NCBI GenBank assembly: GCA_963971425.1
Contig: OZ020524.1
Span: 20,265,022-20,329,021, forward strand
Direction of reading: 5' to 3'
Length of the DNA stretch: 64,000 nt
Source: Bryoerythrophyllum caledonicum
Taxonomy: Eukaryota; Streptophyta; Bryopsida; Pottiales; Pottiaceae
Shown: positions 49,042 through 62,643 of the stretch, piece by piece
Position numbering within the stretch: the first letter of the stretch is position 1
Layout of the letters: the number at the start of each line of letters is the position of its first letter
Notes under the pieces: generated by a model
Seen by the model: only the letters and a program-made list of their open reading frames with translations
Told to the model about the DNA's origin: nothing
The model's database searches: none
Position numbers and translations under genes: made by a program

Positions 49042-50729
49042 GTACGTAGTCATGTCACCGAGCTGGAGAGTACTTAACGCGTTTAACAAGACCACCTCCT
49101 GTCAATCCTAACATCTTTTTTGACGTTTTAGATGACAATTTGTAATGTTAGTGAGGACAAGGGCAATTCATTTAATTTACCTTACGGGTGACTATGGTCT
49201 CCAAATGTGTTCATTTTCACAAGAAAATTCTTTTCTTAGCATGTGTGGATGTTAGATGTTGTGTTTCCATTGAGCTTTGGAATGGATGCAAGTGTACACT
49301 CAAATGTGTTATCCTTTTGAATCCTTGGAGAAAGAGATTGAAGCACCGGGTGAGCCACCAACCTACCCACAACATGTTGCGAAGGCAACGAAGAACATGG
49401 CCAAGGCAATAGGAAGCAAAGGCCCAACACCAAAGCCAGTTGGTATATCCAAACCTCCACATGTTGTGTCAAATGTAGCTCAAAAGTATCAATTTAAAAA
49501 AAAAATTCTTTCATTTTCAATTCAGATGGAAGCAAGCATACAAATGGAAATATTTATAACAAGGGAAAGTCCTCGATGTTAAACAATAGCCGTAGGTCCC
49601 AAATTTGTCAATTTTTTTTCAAAAAAAGCCTTTGGACCCCCCAAAATAAGAGGGCCAAAAAAATGACCCCATGCAATCAGGATGGGGCCCACCTCGGGTA
49701 AGTACATACGAGGGGGTCAATTCGCCCTGGGCCCCAAAATCCTAGTAGTCAGACGAAGCGGATAAGGATTGAAGGAGAAGAGAATATCTGCAAAAGACTG
49801 ATCTACAGCTTAGAAGAAATCAGTTATTACATGCATGTTGATTTGTTGTGAATATGGTGTTTGAGGTTGTATGTGGCGAGCTTTGAACAGGCTGCACAAG
49901 TGTGAATTTGGGCAGTTTTGTGAAATGAGTACCGATCAGAGTTTCACATGGTCGTCTTTCAGAATATTTGAAATGTGAATTCTTGTCGTGAAAGACGCGA
50001 CTGGTTATTGATGTAGAAAAACTCAATAAAAACATCAAAATCACTGATGCACGTTCGTTTTGAAGGATGTCCATGTAGGTCAGGTTTTCGTTCTTGTGAA
50101 AAAACAAAAATCCGTAGTGGAACGGGAAGTTGGTTCTCAATGTCATCTCAGCCACAACCTTCATCTCAAGAAAAACACGAAGACACTACATAAGCTTCCA
50201 AGAACCGAGATGGGAATGGCTGTTCACAGGGCACTCACCGCACCTGATACTACTGCTGATGGTGCGAATGGGTTTTACCGAGTCGGCAGCATTTTCTTTC
50301 TCTGGAATCTGTCAAGTTACTGGGATCTGTAAATTCATCTCGTCAGAAATCACACAGTACAAGAGGCAATCTACTGTAAAGGGTACCAGAGAACCTGACC
50401 TTCTGAGAGAACAGGCAAGTAGTCTGAAGTCGAAGATAAAAACTCTTGTATGATCAGAGATAATTAATAACGCTAGGCCAACCCAGCTTCGGATTCCAGA
50501 GTCTATGGAAGTGAAGCATCTGAATAGCAGATGCGCGCTGACGAGCCGGGCGGATATATGTACATGTTCGCTAATTAATCAACAATTCAGGGCACACGTG
50601 AGTGGCTGTCGTGGAGGGTATCCTTCGCACCCTCGAAACCCCAACGTCACCACGGCTGTCCCTGACAGGTTACAAGCCCGCTCCTGGCGCTCAAAGCACC
50701 AAAATGGGTTCTGAGTAGCAGGTATGCTT
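49042..50729. other. Intergenic / myosin 3' flank
   Basis: No recognisable gene. The part next to 50730 is presumably the 3' UTR of the myosin gene. Confidence 0.45.
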
Positions 50730-53700
50730 CTAAACTAAGTTGTGTCGTTTGCTCCACCATTTCTTCCGTGTCTTGTCCTTCTCTCTTTCCATGGTCATAT
50801 CCGGATTGTTAAGTTTGCCAAGGACCACCTTGGTCTCCCGCAACCTGACCTTGAAGTCTTTCTTCCAGCCATCGAACCTGGCCTTGAGTTTCCGCAGCTC
50901 CTCTTCAGGGTTCAAATGCGCCTGGGTCTGCCCGGTCTTGACTTCCACGAGGAAGTCTACATCGTCAGTGAACACCTGCCGTCGATGGTCATACTCTCGG
51001 ACCATCTGCGTTACGTACGAACGACCAGCTGCAACCTCACCCTGACTGGAGGCATATTCAGACCCTGCTTGGGAGAATTTGCTAGAATTCTGTAGCGGAC
51101 TCTTTGCAGAGGCGCTTGCTGCTTCGTCGTCCCATCCGAACTCCTCTTCATCAGTCGCGAGGAGCGGTCGGGCGGTACGGCTGTGCTTGGCAGATATAGC
51201 TCGTGGGTCCAAAGGACTTTTCTTGGGAGAAATTTGCATGGCGCTCTCTTCAGAAGCCATGCTCTTCTTTGCGGCTTCTAAACTAAGTTGTAACGACGAC
51301 ATCTGCTTCTGCCACATCTCCTCCATTGCCGACATCTTGGCCTTATACTCCACCCACTGTTGGTCGTAGTGTTGGAGCTTTTGACGCAGCAATATGTTGT
51401 CTTCTTCTTTCTCCCTCAATGCTTTCTCCGCCATTACTGCCCTCTGCTGTAACTCCAAAATATAAGAAGGCTTTACTCGGATGGTTGCTTCTTTCTGTTC
51501 ATGCAGCCAAGAGAAAACGTAGTCACAAACTAAGCAATTTGAGCAAATAACTATCTCGGCACAATTACGTAATTATATGGCCTACAACCTTGGTTGGAAC
51601 TAGACAAACCAACTGTCCAACGGTGATAAATATCTAGAATTCTCTAGATTGTTAGAAGAGAAAATAGAGTGCATGTACCTCGGTGGCTGGCGTTTCAGAC
51701 ACTTCAAAAGATGTCTTGGGCGTTTTAGTCGTAGCCGTCTCGTATATTTCCTTGATGCTTTCTTGCTCTTCATCAGCTAAACCAGGACCCTCCACTTGTC
51801 GCCTGGCTCTTGCTTCTTCCAGTAAAATGGCCTCCGCAGCCCGCTTCGCATCAGCTGCTGACTTCTCGGCCTCCGCAACCAACTTAGCCTCCGCTGCTCT
51901 CTTCTCCTCAGCCAACTTTTCTTCGGCTACTCTCTTCAGCTCAGCCAACATTTCTTCGGCTGCTCTCTTCTCCTCAGCCAACTTGGCTTCCGCTGCTAAC
52001 TTCTCCTCGACCTCTTTTTGGAGAGCAAATAATTGTCTCTTGGCCAACCACATACGAACCACTGCCACGTCCAAAAATGCATCAGAAAATGCGAAACTAG
52101 CAGTGTATTTGCAGCAGTAGAACCATGTCACTGAATATGCTTAAATACTTCCTAAATTCAAGAAACAAAAACTAAATCAAGCATTACCTGATTGGACCTT
52201 GACCACCTGCTTCTTCTTAGTTTGATATGCACGTCGTGCACACCACCTCCGGACATGCTTTTGAATCACAACAGCTGCTCTGTGACGTTGACGTATATCT
52301 GCAAAACGTTTCCTTGCCATCGCCGCTCTTACCACTACACAGAGAAAAGTATTCTTAATGGTCATGAGGAACACGATAAAATTAACAGTTGAAATCACTC
52401 ATGAACTGACCTAACCTAACCTTACCAAGAGTGAAAAGTACATGTTCGACCATAGCTAGTTTATCCCTGTGCGGAACAGGATTAAATGCCAAGCAACTCT
52501 CAAGTCTTGAAACCAACACAGCCTCGGTAAATCTAGGCTTGCATCAGCATAAGTTATCCAACAAGCAACTAAAGTAAGGAAAATGGTAGCAAACTGGTTT
52601 CATTTTTCTTTTTTCTTTTTTTTGTCAAAAGAATATCCCAAACATGAGTAAACAAATGTGCAGATATTCCAATTACGGGTCCAAAGGCCAAGAGCACTCA
52701 CTGCATTGTAAGAAAATTATAGTCTTGCGTGTCTTTTTGTACTTGAGTCGAACCTTGTACCCCTTGTACACTGCTTGGGCTCGAGCAACTCCCTGTAGTG
52801 TTCTCTCCCTAACATCCTCCAGCATTCCTATCTGTAGGACATGATATTGCAGATGAAATCCAGCATCAGATGACGCAAATTAATACACGAAAGATTGTTC
52901 AATGCGCACATGACATTGATCAGCTTAATGCAGAGTCGAAGGAAACAAAGGTCTAGTACAGGTGAAGGAATCTTTGATTAACACAAACGATTGTCGGGTG
53001 AGCATATTGTTGAGCTAATAAAACCAACGCCAAGATTGCTTTGCATAGAAACATCACGTGAGATACATGTGATATATGTAGAAAAATTACCTGTCCAGCA
53101 CGGAAAAACAGCTTGGTTATACCAACTTGATACATTTCGGGAGCAATACCGAAGTGATCAAAGACAGCCACGCATATACTCAACACGTCCTCATGATCAG
53201 AGAGGACTCTAGGAAGCAGGAAGCCATATCTGCAAATAGAGGACCACATCAGAATTAGTTGCCAACGAGTAAGATAATCTTAAAAACTCTTAAAAACAAC
53301 ACCTCAAACATGAAAGCAGTGTAGTATAAGGGTTAAGAATCATATTTACCTATTGGCAAACTCGTTGTGTGTGTAACGAGTAGGGTAGCCAGCGCGAGAG
53401 ATGCGGACCACCTCAAGGACTCCACAACACTTAAGCTGTTGCAAGACCAATTTCTGATCAACAACATTTGGAAGTTGCTGTGTATTTGGCTTGATGCAGC
53501 GTATGAAATGAGGTTCAGTGACCTCCAGTCTTTGCATGAGCTTGTTCAATTGACCCTGTAATCACCAAATTTACCATGAGGAGATGGCCCTCGCCAAACA
53601 TGGTTGAAGTAATAATTACCCATTATCCTCAACAGGGAACTTCTCCAACAGATTGAGGGATGTGCAAATAGTAAGTAGTTAAATCAAGGTACAAACCTTG

Positions 53701-56700
53701 AACTTGGCTGCAACACTCTGCTTTTGAGATTCTGAGCCATTAGCCCTTTGAGAACCTTGTACATTAGGAACTGAAAATTGACGGGTCAAAGCGCAGTCAC
53801 AAGAATTCAACAGCTCCACTAGATCTGCATGTAGCAGGTCTCTGTTCTTCTCGAGAAACCCATCTGTCTCATAGATGACCTGCCCATACACAGCAATCGA
53901 AAGTCGAGGAAAATTAAAAAGACGTACACAAAACAGAAGCATCAGGAATGCATTCAGACGGATAATATCCCATCCAAGAATAGTGCTAGAGTTACTCTAT
54001 TGAGGACCAACAAAATCATGTACAACATTTCATTAATTGATAAAGGTATCCTACCTCTCCAGCATAGTGATAAATTCGAAACTTTTTGTCCCGCTCCCCT
54101 TTAAAGGAAGAATTCCTTTTCAGATGATCCTTCAACTTATTTGCAAGCGTAAAATCACTTGCTCGAGGAAACATACACTCCTCATCCAGTAATGAGATCA
54201 ATCCCAAAGGCCTCTGCAAAGTCAAATGCACTCCTTAGTTTCAAAAATTGCTACTACAAACAAGAACACAGTACAAATTTTCAAATACAGAGCCAGACAG
54301 TGAACATTATTTTTCCAAAATCCAGGTTATGATAGTTATGAACTAAATCATTGGTGAAGTGGTCGACTTCACCGCTACACTAACATCACCGCCCAGGACT
54401 TAATACTCAAAAGCATACCTTCTCAATAAGTTCAAGACATTCTTGATTGTCTTCAAATTCTACTCTAGTCCAATCAATATTCTCAGAAGTATATTCCTGT
54501 ATGATCATTCAAGAAATACAGAGTAAGAGATTACCAAGTTCCCATAGAAATAATTGCAAAGAAAGCTGAGAATGCGGCAGGGGGGGGGGGGGGTAAAATG
54601 TGCAATTTGGTAAAATGTCCACTACGTAAATAAAAGACAAAGCTGCAAATATAACTATGCATTAAGTTTACTGAGTTCCTTTCAACGTACTTCCTGTTCA
54701 AGCTTAAATAAATGGCGGTTAAAATGCTGCTGCAACCTCTCATTCGCATAGTTTATACATAGTTGCTCAAAACTATTTTTCTGCAGACACCAACATACGA
54801 TTCAACATGCATTAGCGCATAACTAGGGTATGGTAAGACATATAAACAAGATATACATAGAGACAATAAAATTCTCAAATATTCTCTGATAATCGACAAT
54901 GTCCAACCCATCTTCGGGACATTCTAAGAGAAATACCATAAAGTAAATAATTTGCATGAATGAACAAGTTGACGAGATTGTGGCAAATTTGCATCTAACA
55001 ATTTGCATCTAACAATTTGCATCTAACAATTCATCATTAGACGGTATAAACAGCGAAGAGAAATTACCTTGAAAGACTCAAATCCATAAATATCCAGAAT
55101 GCTGATTGACCTTCCAGTCAATTTCTTGCCAACTTCCAACGAATTGTTTACACGTCCAACTAGCCAATCGAACAAGTTGGAGTAAATTGCTTTGGCAAGC
55201 GCATCTCTCGAGTCAGTTGCCTGCAACAATAATTAAGTAAGAAAAGCCTATCCACAAGCAGATGATGTCTTTCTGCACATAGAGTGCATACTACCAGTTC
55301 TCTTTTGATAAAAGCACGCAGCTGAAGCTTAAATAACACAGTGGACTACCAAAGGTTCAGCAGGCCTTTAAAAGCAAGCCAATTAAAAACTTTTTAAAAG
55401 TACCTGAGCAAGGGTCAATTTTTGTACAATAGTATCACCCCCTACACGCATCCTCCGACTGGAAAGTGCCGCAACAAGGTTACTAGACTTGCAATGCAGC
55501 AAGGCTGCGGCAACTTCCACAGCTGCTTGCAAGTTTGCCACAATAGAGTTAGAACGTCATGGAGCCAATAATTAATCAATAAGAATAGCATATTTCAGAC
55601 ACATTTTCCAAGACGAAGATGATGTGCACCTAATCCAGCTAATCAATATTGCTCCAGTTTACTGCGACCGCCTCCATACAACACATATTTCTCGCATTTA
55701 CTTCAGATTTTGATAACTAGAATATGGACATCTTCAGCTGGCAACAGATCCAGCACATATACATTATCTGATTTCTTCATCGTGATAGACGGGTGGCTGC
55801 TAACCAAATACCACAGTAAATTTTTGCACTGAAGCAGAATTGCGATTAAAAACATTGTAGACAGAAAGAATTACCTTCATTGTCCTCGACCATGACGTGA
55901 TTTTCGTTCTCTACAACGCGAAAGGAAATATTTCCAAGCCACAGGATTGCAGAAAGCAATTCAAACGCTTCCTCCTGCTCTTCCTCACAAATTCGCACAA
56001 CGTTCATTGCATTCTGAAGACAATAAACAAGCGGCACATCTCAGATATCGATATTTTCGAAAGTTTCTGTAAAACAATTTTGGAAATGTACCCCAAGTAG
56101 TAATCTGGCAACTCATAGCGGAAATGAATATTTACTGTTCAAAACAATCTAAATTCTGGTGTTAACTCCGGCACGCAAGACCCAGCTGTACACAGCACGC
56201 ACCCTCAATATTTGGAGTTTCTTAGCATCATCTACATTTTCGATTGACAGACAGTTGCTCTGGTTCAGGTAGCGATACTCATTGGCGGCCCTCAATTTTA
56301 GACGATCTGCTCAAAACTCACACAGTTTATAGACGTCACTTATCAGGTATAGCAAATCAGGGAGGAAAAAGCAACACCTTTTAGTGCAAACGAACTACGA
56401 GCACCTAAAGGTCGTAAAGAAGCTGAAAAATATGCTGTCGCACGAGAGACGGCTCAAAAATGATGCAGCTCAAAACGACGGCATACCTCGTAAAGATCCA
56501 TCAGCTCCAGCACATAATTGATAAAATACATGATATGATCGTTCCCCTTGTGCTTGCTGTACAACCCTTGACTGCAAACAAAAATTAACAACTGGTTAGC
56601 TATGGCTACAGAATACGAACAGAAGAGAAACATAGATGGTATTACATTATCAAGCTCCGGTTCAGGCCATACAATTCTGCGTAAATGAATATTGCCTTGT

Positions 56701-59201
56701 TTGCTCCCAAATTAAGCATACGCACACATCAAAGAGGTCATACCTTCTCAAGTAAATCTTTGCAGCCACAGATATTACAGCCGATTCAACAGATGGGCAG
56801 CAAAGAGTTGAAGGTCAGAACTTAAGAACAGCTCAAGTAGTAAAGACAAACTATAAATAAAGCTTAGCAAGCAAGAGCAAAACCTAGTTTTTAGCAAATA
56901 CACAACAATAGTGACACGCCTTACAGGTCTGGATGTTCGCCCCGCATATTTTCCCGGTTTCGTCAAAATGAATGTCAATGAGCTTCCCCTGATAAAATGA
57001 AGTTACCCGTTAGTAAAAGAACTGGCAAGGTCCATGGGACTGAAACCATCATGGCACAAACCAAATCTAACACCTAGAGGAGATTATTTTGTCAAGATTA
57101 GATAAGCAAATGATCATATACTAATACGAGTTAACAGATACATCAGTTAACAGATATGAGTTCACGATTACAGAGCCAATTCAAATGATATAATATCTAT
57201 TTTCAGATGCATTTCCAAAATCCGAAGCTTACAAAGCGACTTGAATTGTCGTTTCTTGAAGTTTTTGCATTGCCAAATGCTTCCAAAATTGGATTGGTTT
57301 GCAAAATTTCTTCTTCTACCCCACCACCTCCTCCGAGAAAAGCTAAATACTGCATGGCAATTTTAGCTGTTTCTGTCTTCCCTGCACCACTCTCACCACT
57401 ATGTACAGAAGTAAGCACATCGTGTTGATTGAATAATCAAAAAAGATGCCATCAGAAACTACCGTACACCTAGAGAGAATGGGACTAAGCCAAACCAAAG
57501 GAATAAAGAATACCTTATAATTATGGACTGGTTGATGCCCTCTGCACAAACAAAACCAACGGAATCTGGTGAGCCACGGAACCACACCTTCACACGGTTC
57601 GAGTCAGAAGGTAATATCTAACAACAGCAGCAATTGAAATCCGCTGACCACCCATCTATTTGAGTTGTCTACTAAGAAAAAGAAAATTGCGAAGATGTTC
57701 ACCTTTCATCATGGCACCAAAGGCAGAGTCAGCTGTCATATACACATGTGGATGAGAGCTCTCTGACGTTCTGTTCTGATAAGCTCGCACGTTCTCCTCT
57801 CCATAAATAGGAACTTTTTTGAACGGGTTGACTGCAATCAAAACAGGACCGGCCCTCGTCTGCAAAACATGTTAGAACTCGCAAATATGATATCGTAACG
57901 TATCTTCATCCAACCCACTACAACAGACATGAATAGTCACGTTCAGCAAATCAGTCGATTCCAAGGAGCTTGCGCTTACATAAATCTGATCTTTCACATA
58001 TCGGTACTCCAAGTCATGAAGAACAGAAGGCTCATTGAGGTAGCTCAGCTTTGTTAGATCATCTACTCCTTCCAATATGTCGGGGTTCGCAGGTTGCAAT
58101 TTTGATGTAGTCACGCCGATCTCCTGTAATCAGCCAACCATTCAAAAATCAAAACTATGAACCTGCACTAACGAACTGCAAAACTTAGTCGATCTACAGG
58201 GGGAAAAAACAAGAGGTTACATATCGGAACGCATACTTGTCGATTCAAGGTCCGCACAACAGCCTCCGTATCTTCGACCGACGTAATGACTCCAGATATC
58301 CATGTATCCTCTGGAGTTAAGCACCACACTCGCAAACCCTGCACAGCATAAGCACATGAATTGTGATGAATAACATGATGACCTATTTGACACTCAATCA
58401 GAATATGGTATCAATTGGCAAACAAACGCGACACCTCGACTGCTGGAGCTGAATCAGTACAGTGATATGCTATAACTTGAAAGAAGATCCTCTGAACGTA
58501 GCCTGAGCTACCTTTCTGAGGCGCAAAACGCCGTCGTCCTTCCATTTCTTGCCCGGTGGTGTAGGAGAACTTAGTTCCGGGGGCGGGGTAGGAGGCGGAG
58601 TAAGAGGGGGAGTTTGCATGTTCGGAATATGTAGCTGCTCCGGCCTAACGGCAGACAAACCTTGTGGAGCAAGCCCGACCTCGTCGTAGTCGACGGAGCC
58701 GTTGGCCTTCTTCGCAGAATCCCCAAACGAATTCCCTAAGTTCAATTCTGATCCTCTCTCGCCTTCTACACCTGAGCCAATCGATGAGGATTTGATTTGT
58801 TCCAACTTAGTCTCAATCGCGCCGCTCAAATGCTCATCAAATTCCACATGACCATTCCGAGGGGCCTGATCAGCAGAAACGCTCAATGCAGGACTGTCTC
58901 TCGCCCGTAAACCCTGATCCTCGTCTCCACAACGATCAACCAGCGGCTTCGCGCCAGGGTGATCAACGGCAGGTTTACCTCCGGTAGCGAGCCTTGCCGC
59001 AACGCCATTCGGCTGCTTCTTAGCTCGCACGGAAGACGGCAAGCGCGCCCGGGACGTCGGCCGCACAGGCAGCGGCGGCGGCCGAGTTTCCTCCCCGGCA
59101 TCCCCCGCACTCTCCCGCTCCTGCTGCGCGTCACTCGTCCGAAACAAATCCAGCATCTCCTCCAAAGTGCTCCGCGGCCCGGAGCTCTTCATCGGAAACA
59201 T
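50730..59201 (-). CDS. Class VIII unconventional myosin heavy chain (23 exons)
   Basis: Exons in transcript order: 58512-59201, 58237-58338, 57980-58123, 57703-57859, 57514-57541, 57233-57398, 56925-56988, 56744-56757, 56487-56571, 56203-56309, 55875-56013, 55404-55522, 55068-55220, 54691-54780, 54419-54496, 54055-54213, 53697-53879, 53350-53555, 53091-53229, 52702-52831, 52188-52334, 51679-52061, 50730-51494. Phases agree throughout, giving about 1415 residues. An N-terminal extension of ~230 residues ends in a Pro-rich stretch. The motor has P-loop GESGAGKTE, switch I NDNSSRF and switch [10 protein letters not shown], then FIRCIKPN and [22 protein letters not shown] motifs ([32 protein letters not shown]) bind calmodulin-type light chains. 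A Glu/Ala/Lys coiled coil follows, then a plant-specific tail. Class VIII myosins act at the plasma membrane, plasmodesmata, division plane and endosomes. There is no sign of decay. Confidence 0.95.
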
Positions 59202-60631
59202 CTTCGTACCTCCTCACTCTCCAAAAACTCACTCTCCAAACAACAAAAACGACCTCAGAATCACCAGCTCCACTACGCCTTAACCTCCACCGCAATTACG
59301 CATTGCAGCGGAGTCTGGCAATGCCCCCAGGCCGGCGACAAACCAGCTGAATCCCGGTCCGCCGCACATTCTCCATCCTCCACCACATCTCCTCCGCCAA
59401 TGCACCTTCCCGGCGCACCTCTGTCTCTCCTAAACCGCTCATGCATACTGGCCGAGCTCCCTCCTCCACCACAACCTAAGCTCCAACCTCAAAACCAAAC
59501 CTAAGCCTCCAAGAACATCTCATATCCCAAACGCGATTCAACCTCAAATTCCGAGCCGGAAATAGAAATGCCTCCTCCTCCTCGGACGCCGATCCTTCCT
59601 GTCCTGTGCGCTTACCCTAGATCTTGACCTGAACACTCCCTCCCTCTCCCTCCCTCCCTCCTTCTCTCTCTCCACTACCTCGACTTAAAACAGACGCTAA
59701 ATGCATGCTCCACCAGAGGTTTGTTCGCGAGCAAAACATCTCCCTCCTCCCGCCATAGCTTTGCTTTCGTTGCGACGGAGAAACAGCAGCACACACAAGA
59801 ACGAGGGAGAGAGAGAGAGAGAGAGTCAACTGAGGATGGGCATCACAACAGGAAAGGGTTTAAGGTTAACGCTCTACAGTTGAAACTAAACAGTAGACAC
59901 ACTCCGAGGAAACAGACAGTGAAGATTTTCACTAGACTCATAGATTTAGTACGAGCCGCGGAAGTGAATCGCTCTACGGGGAAAAGTTACTCAGTTAATG
60001 CGCGGTAATCAAGGATGTTCACTAAGTACACAAAACCCCCAGGCAGGAATCCACGTCCCTGGTAGACTTAGGCTGGCAGTCTGGTAGATGCGATAAAGTG
60101 ACGGCTTACGAGTTAGCAAACGACACGCTCCATGGCGTGGTAATATTTTCTTACTTTAACAGCGACGTGGTACATTGCGATCTCTGTCGTACACAAATCG
60201 AAGATATCTATGACGTCTATAGACCTTGATGTATTTTGAATGTCGGTGTTTCTTTACGTGATGGGACATCTTTACTGGTTGCATTATCTAGTGAGGAGAG
60301 ACATTCTATGGACTTTGAGAGTTGAGTGTTGAAGTGGATATCCAGATGCCACTCCGGGTAACACTGCTTTTCTTGGATTTAGGAACCAAGAATGCAGTTG
60401 GTTGTGGGGTGAGAGAACGGTTTTGGGTGCGGTGACGGTCATGGGTGAGTATCATGTGAAGTTGAAATTGGCTTTTGCTTTTCCCGCGGTTATGGAGTCA
60501 GGTTTTTCATGGGGACGATGCTTTTTTACGCGCATCTAACGATCATTGGTCTCGCGGTCTTTCTCCACCGCTAGATTTCAAACCATATTCTAGCTGCATG
60601 AAAACCGCCTACATTTGAATCGCCTGCTACA
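59202..60631. other. Myosin upstream region
   Basis: GC-richer leader or promoter with CT-rich runs (TCCCTCCCTCC near 59640-59670) and a GA microsatellite at about 59806-59826. Plus-strand frames here and across exon 1 are shadows. No TATA box was assigned. Confidence 0.45.
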
Positions 60632-60793
60632 TTTATGAAATCTGTGCCAAGCTGGGACCACGATTTGCACTAGAATTTCTGAATATTTATGAACTCTGTG
60701 CCAAGCTGGGACCATGATTTACAATAGAATTTCTGAATATTTATGAACTATGTGCCAAGCTGGGGCCATGATTTGCACTCGAACTTCTGAGTG
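60632..60793. repeat. Minisatellite, 54-bp unit x3
   Basis: Three tandem copies starting TTTATGAA, containing CTGTGCCAAGCTGGGACCA (or variant) and GAATTTCTGA, with a few substitutions each. Confidence 0.95.
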
Positions 60794-61159
60794 TGTTAAA
60801 CAACAGAATGGCAGGAGCTTGAATTCTTCTGAGGTTAGTTAGGGGCGTTTCACACACAGACCTAGGACCGAATTCCATGGAAGACCAATCTATGCCTAGA
60901 GGCTGAGTTTTGGAGTTGAAAAAAATATGTAACTTGTGGAGAGTGGGTGTTTGGAGTGTGAAGCATCATGGACCAAGCTAAAGGGGCTGTGGCCCATTCC
61001 GGCCCATTCCATTTGGCAGATTCCAATTCAGCTTTAAGTCTCTAAGGGTCATTATATAAAACCTCTCATTTTTCTCAACTCATGGAGCCTTGAAAAGAAA
61101 AAAACTCATTTATGGTGAAAAGCATCAAGAAAATTATAAAAATGTGCACTACTCAAAAA

Positions 61160-61237
61160 ATTCTAGTATAGTCACTAGGACTATAATTGTTACAAAACAT
61201 TCTAGTATAATCACTAGGACTATAATTGTTACAAAAC
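61160..61237. repeat. Tandem duplication, 39-bp unit x2
   Basis: Two adjacent copies of a unit starting ATTCTAGTATARTCACTAGG and ending TTGTTACAAAAC. Confidence 0.95.
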
Positions 61238-62156
61238 AGTAATAAATGAGATTTCTTTTACTAAGGGAGAAAAGGCGGGGGAATTGCTAATGGGGAAAGA
61301 GCCACTGAGCAGTATTGGGGGAGACTAGAGGTCGAGTTCCTACTCTATAATCTTCCAATTCATACGGTCAGCTTCCATGATTTTAAAGTGTCTTATTAAT
61401 GATTTTAAAAATCTATTATTGGTATAGATAAATATATGCTGTTGAAAATAGAAATTGAACTATCATCTTCCTCTTATCCTCTATTATTTCAGGTCGTAGT
61501 TATCAATATTCAATATAACTTATTTAAGGACAAAGTTATCAATATTCAAAATATCCTCTCCGAAGTCAACTGTATTTAGACCAAGTTTCATGCGTTTTTC
61601 TTTCTTCGCAGACTGAACGATGAGCCTTGCATATCTGTCTCCAAAATATGATCTCCCACTAAATAGGTATGTGTATTAATAATCCATTAAAAAAAGGTTG
61701 ACTCTATGGAATAACATAAAGCGTCGTCAGGCGCTTTGACAATCTTTCAAGAACTTTCTGCGTACCTTTAAGGCTTTAAATGATGGTTCTCTAAGCGCAC
61801 GCCTTTGAATCTGTGTCTTTCAGACTGTGCAATAGTACCAGTCTCCAGAGCTACAGTCTCGGCAACTGAAAGAATATCAATAAACTAACTTCCTGTTTCC
61901 CATAGTGTAAAACTGGAACTGGCTCCAAGCGGAGCTGATGATAATATGAATGCCACCTATTATTGCTTTCATGGGCTGGTGCATTCTCTGTACAGGGTGG
62001 AAAGAAATAAGGATGTTTTCTAAAAGAGCAGACCTTGAGCCAAATCAGCTTACACCACTCACAGCTTGACGGCTTTAACGCATTTCCTAATTCATCAATT
62101 ATTCTGGGCATTTAAAACTCGCAAATGCATGCACGTATTTCCCTCTCACGTAGTTT

Positions 62157-62261
62157 AAACAACTGGAGTTCATCGCAACGCATGAAACTTGGTCTAAATA
62201 CAGTTGACCAAGTTTCAAGCTTGCGATGAATAAAGTTTCATGGAATGAACTCCAGTTGTTT
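62157..62261. repeat. Long hairpin, 105 bp
   Basis: AAACAACTGGAGTTCAT at 62157-62173 pairs with ATGAACTCCAGTTGTTT at 62245-62261. The inner segments (CATCGCAA...GAAACTTGGTC and GACCAAGTTTC...TTGCGATG) also pair, with a short loop around CTAAATACAGTT. A copy of the inner strand (TCAACTGTATTTAGACCAAG) lies inverted at about 61566. Confidence 0.85.
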
Positions 62262-62643
62262 ACAGACAGAGAGGAGCAAGTCTCCAATCATCCACAAGAA
62301 CTGATGCCAAAGGATCCTTTGGATATTGGATACTTCAACCCAAAGGCTACTCAGAAATGGTAAGAATTTGAGGCTCCAACTCTAAGTTTGGACTCTGAAA
62401 TTCTGACGGAGAGTACAAGGGACTGTTGAATACGGTTTATTCTAGTTACGTTTCGTGACATGATCTAGTAGTTGTTGAGTAATTACCCGTTCAAGGTTCA
62501 CCGATCTGAGATACATTGCACAATTCCTTGCTCCATTAGCTGCACACAGCTTTATGCTGCACATCAAAACTCAGATTGTACGAGGGCAGGAGGACGATCA
62601 ATCACGATGGTGAAGCAAAGTGCACTTATGTACAAATCCAGTA

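Noticed and set aside
58959-59504. 181-codon plus-strand frame
   Set aside because: Antisense to myosin exon 1 and its leader, with no homology recognised.
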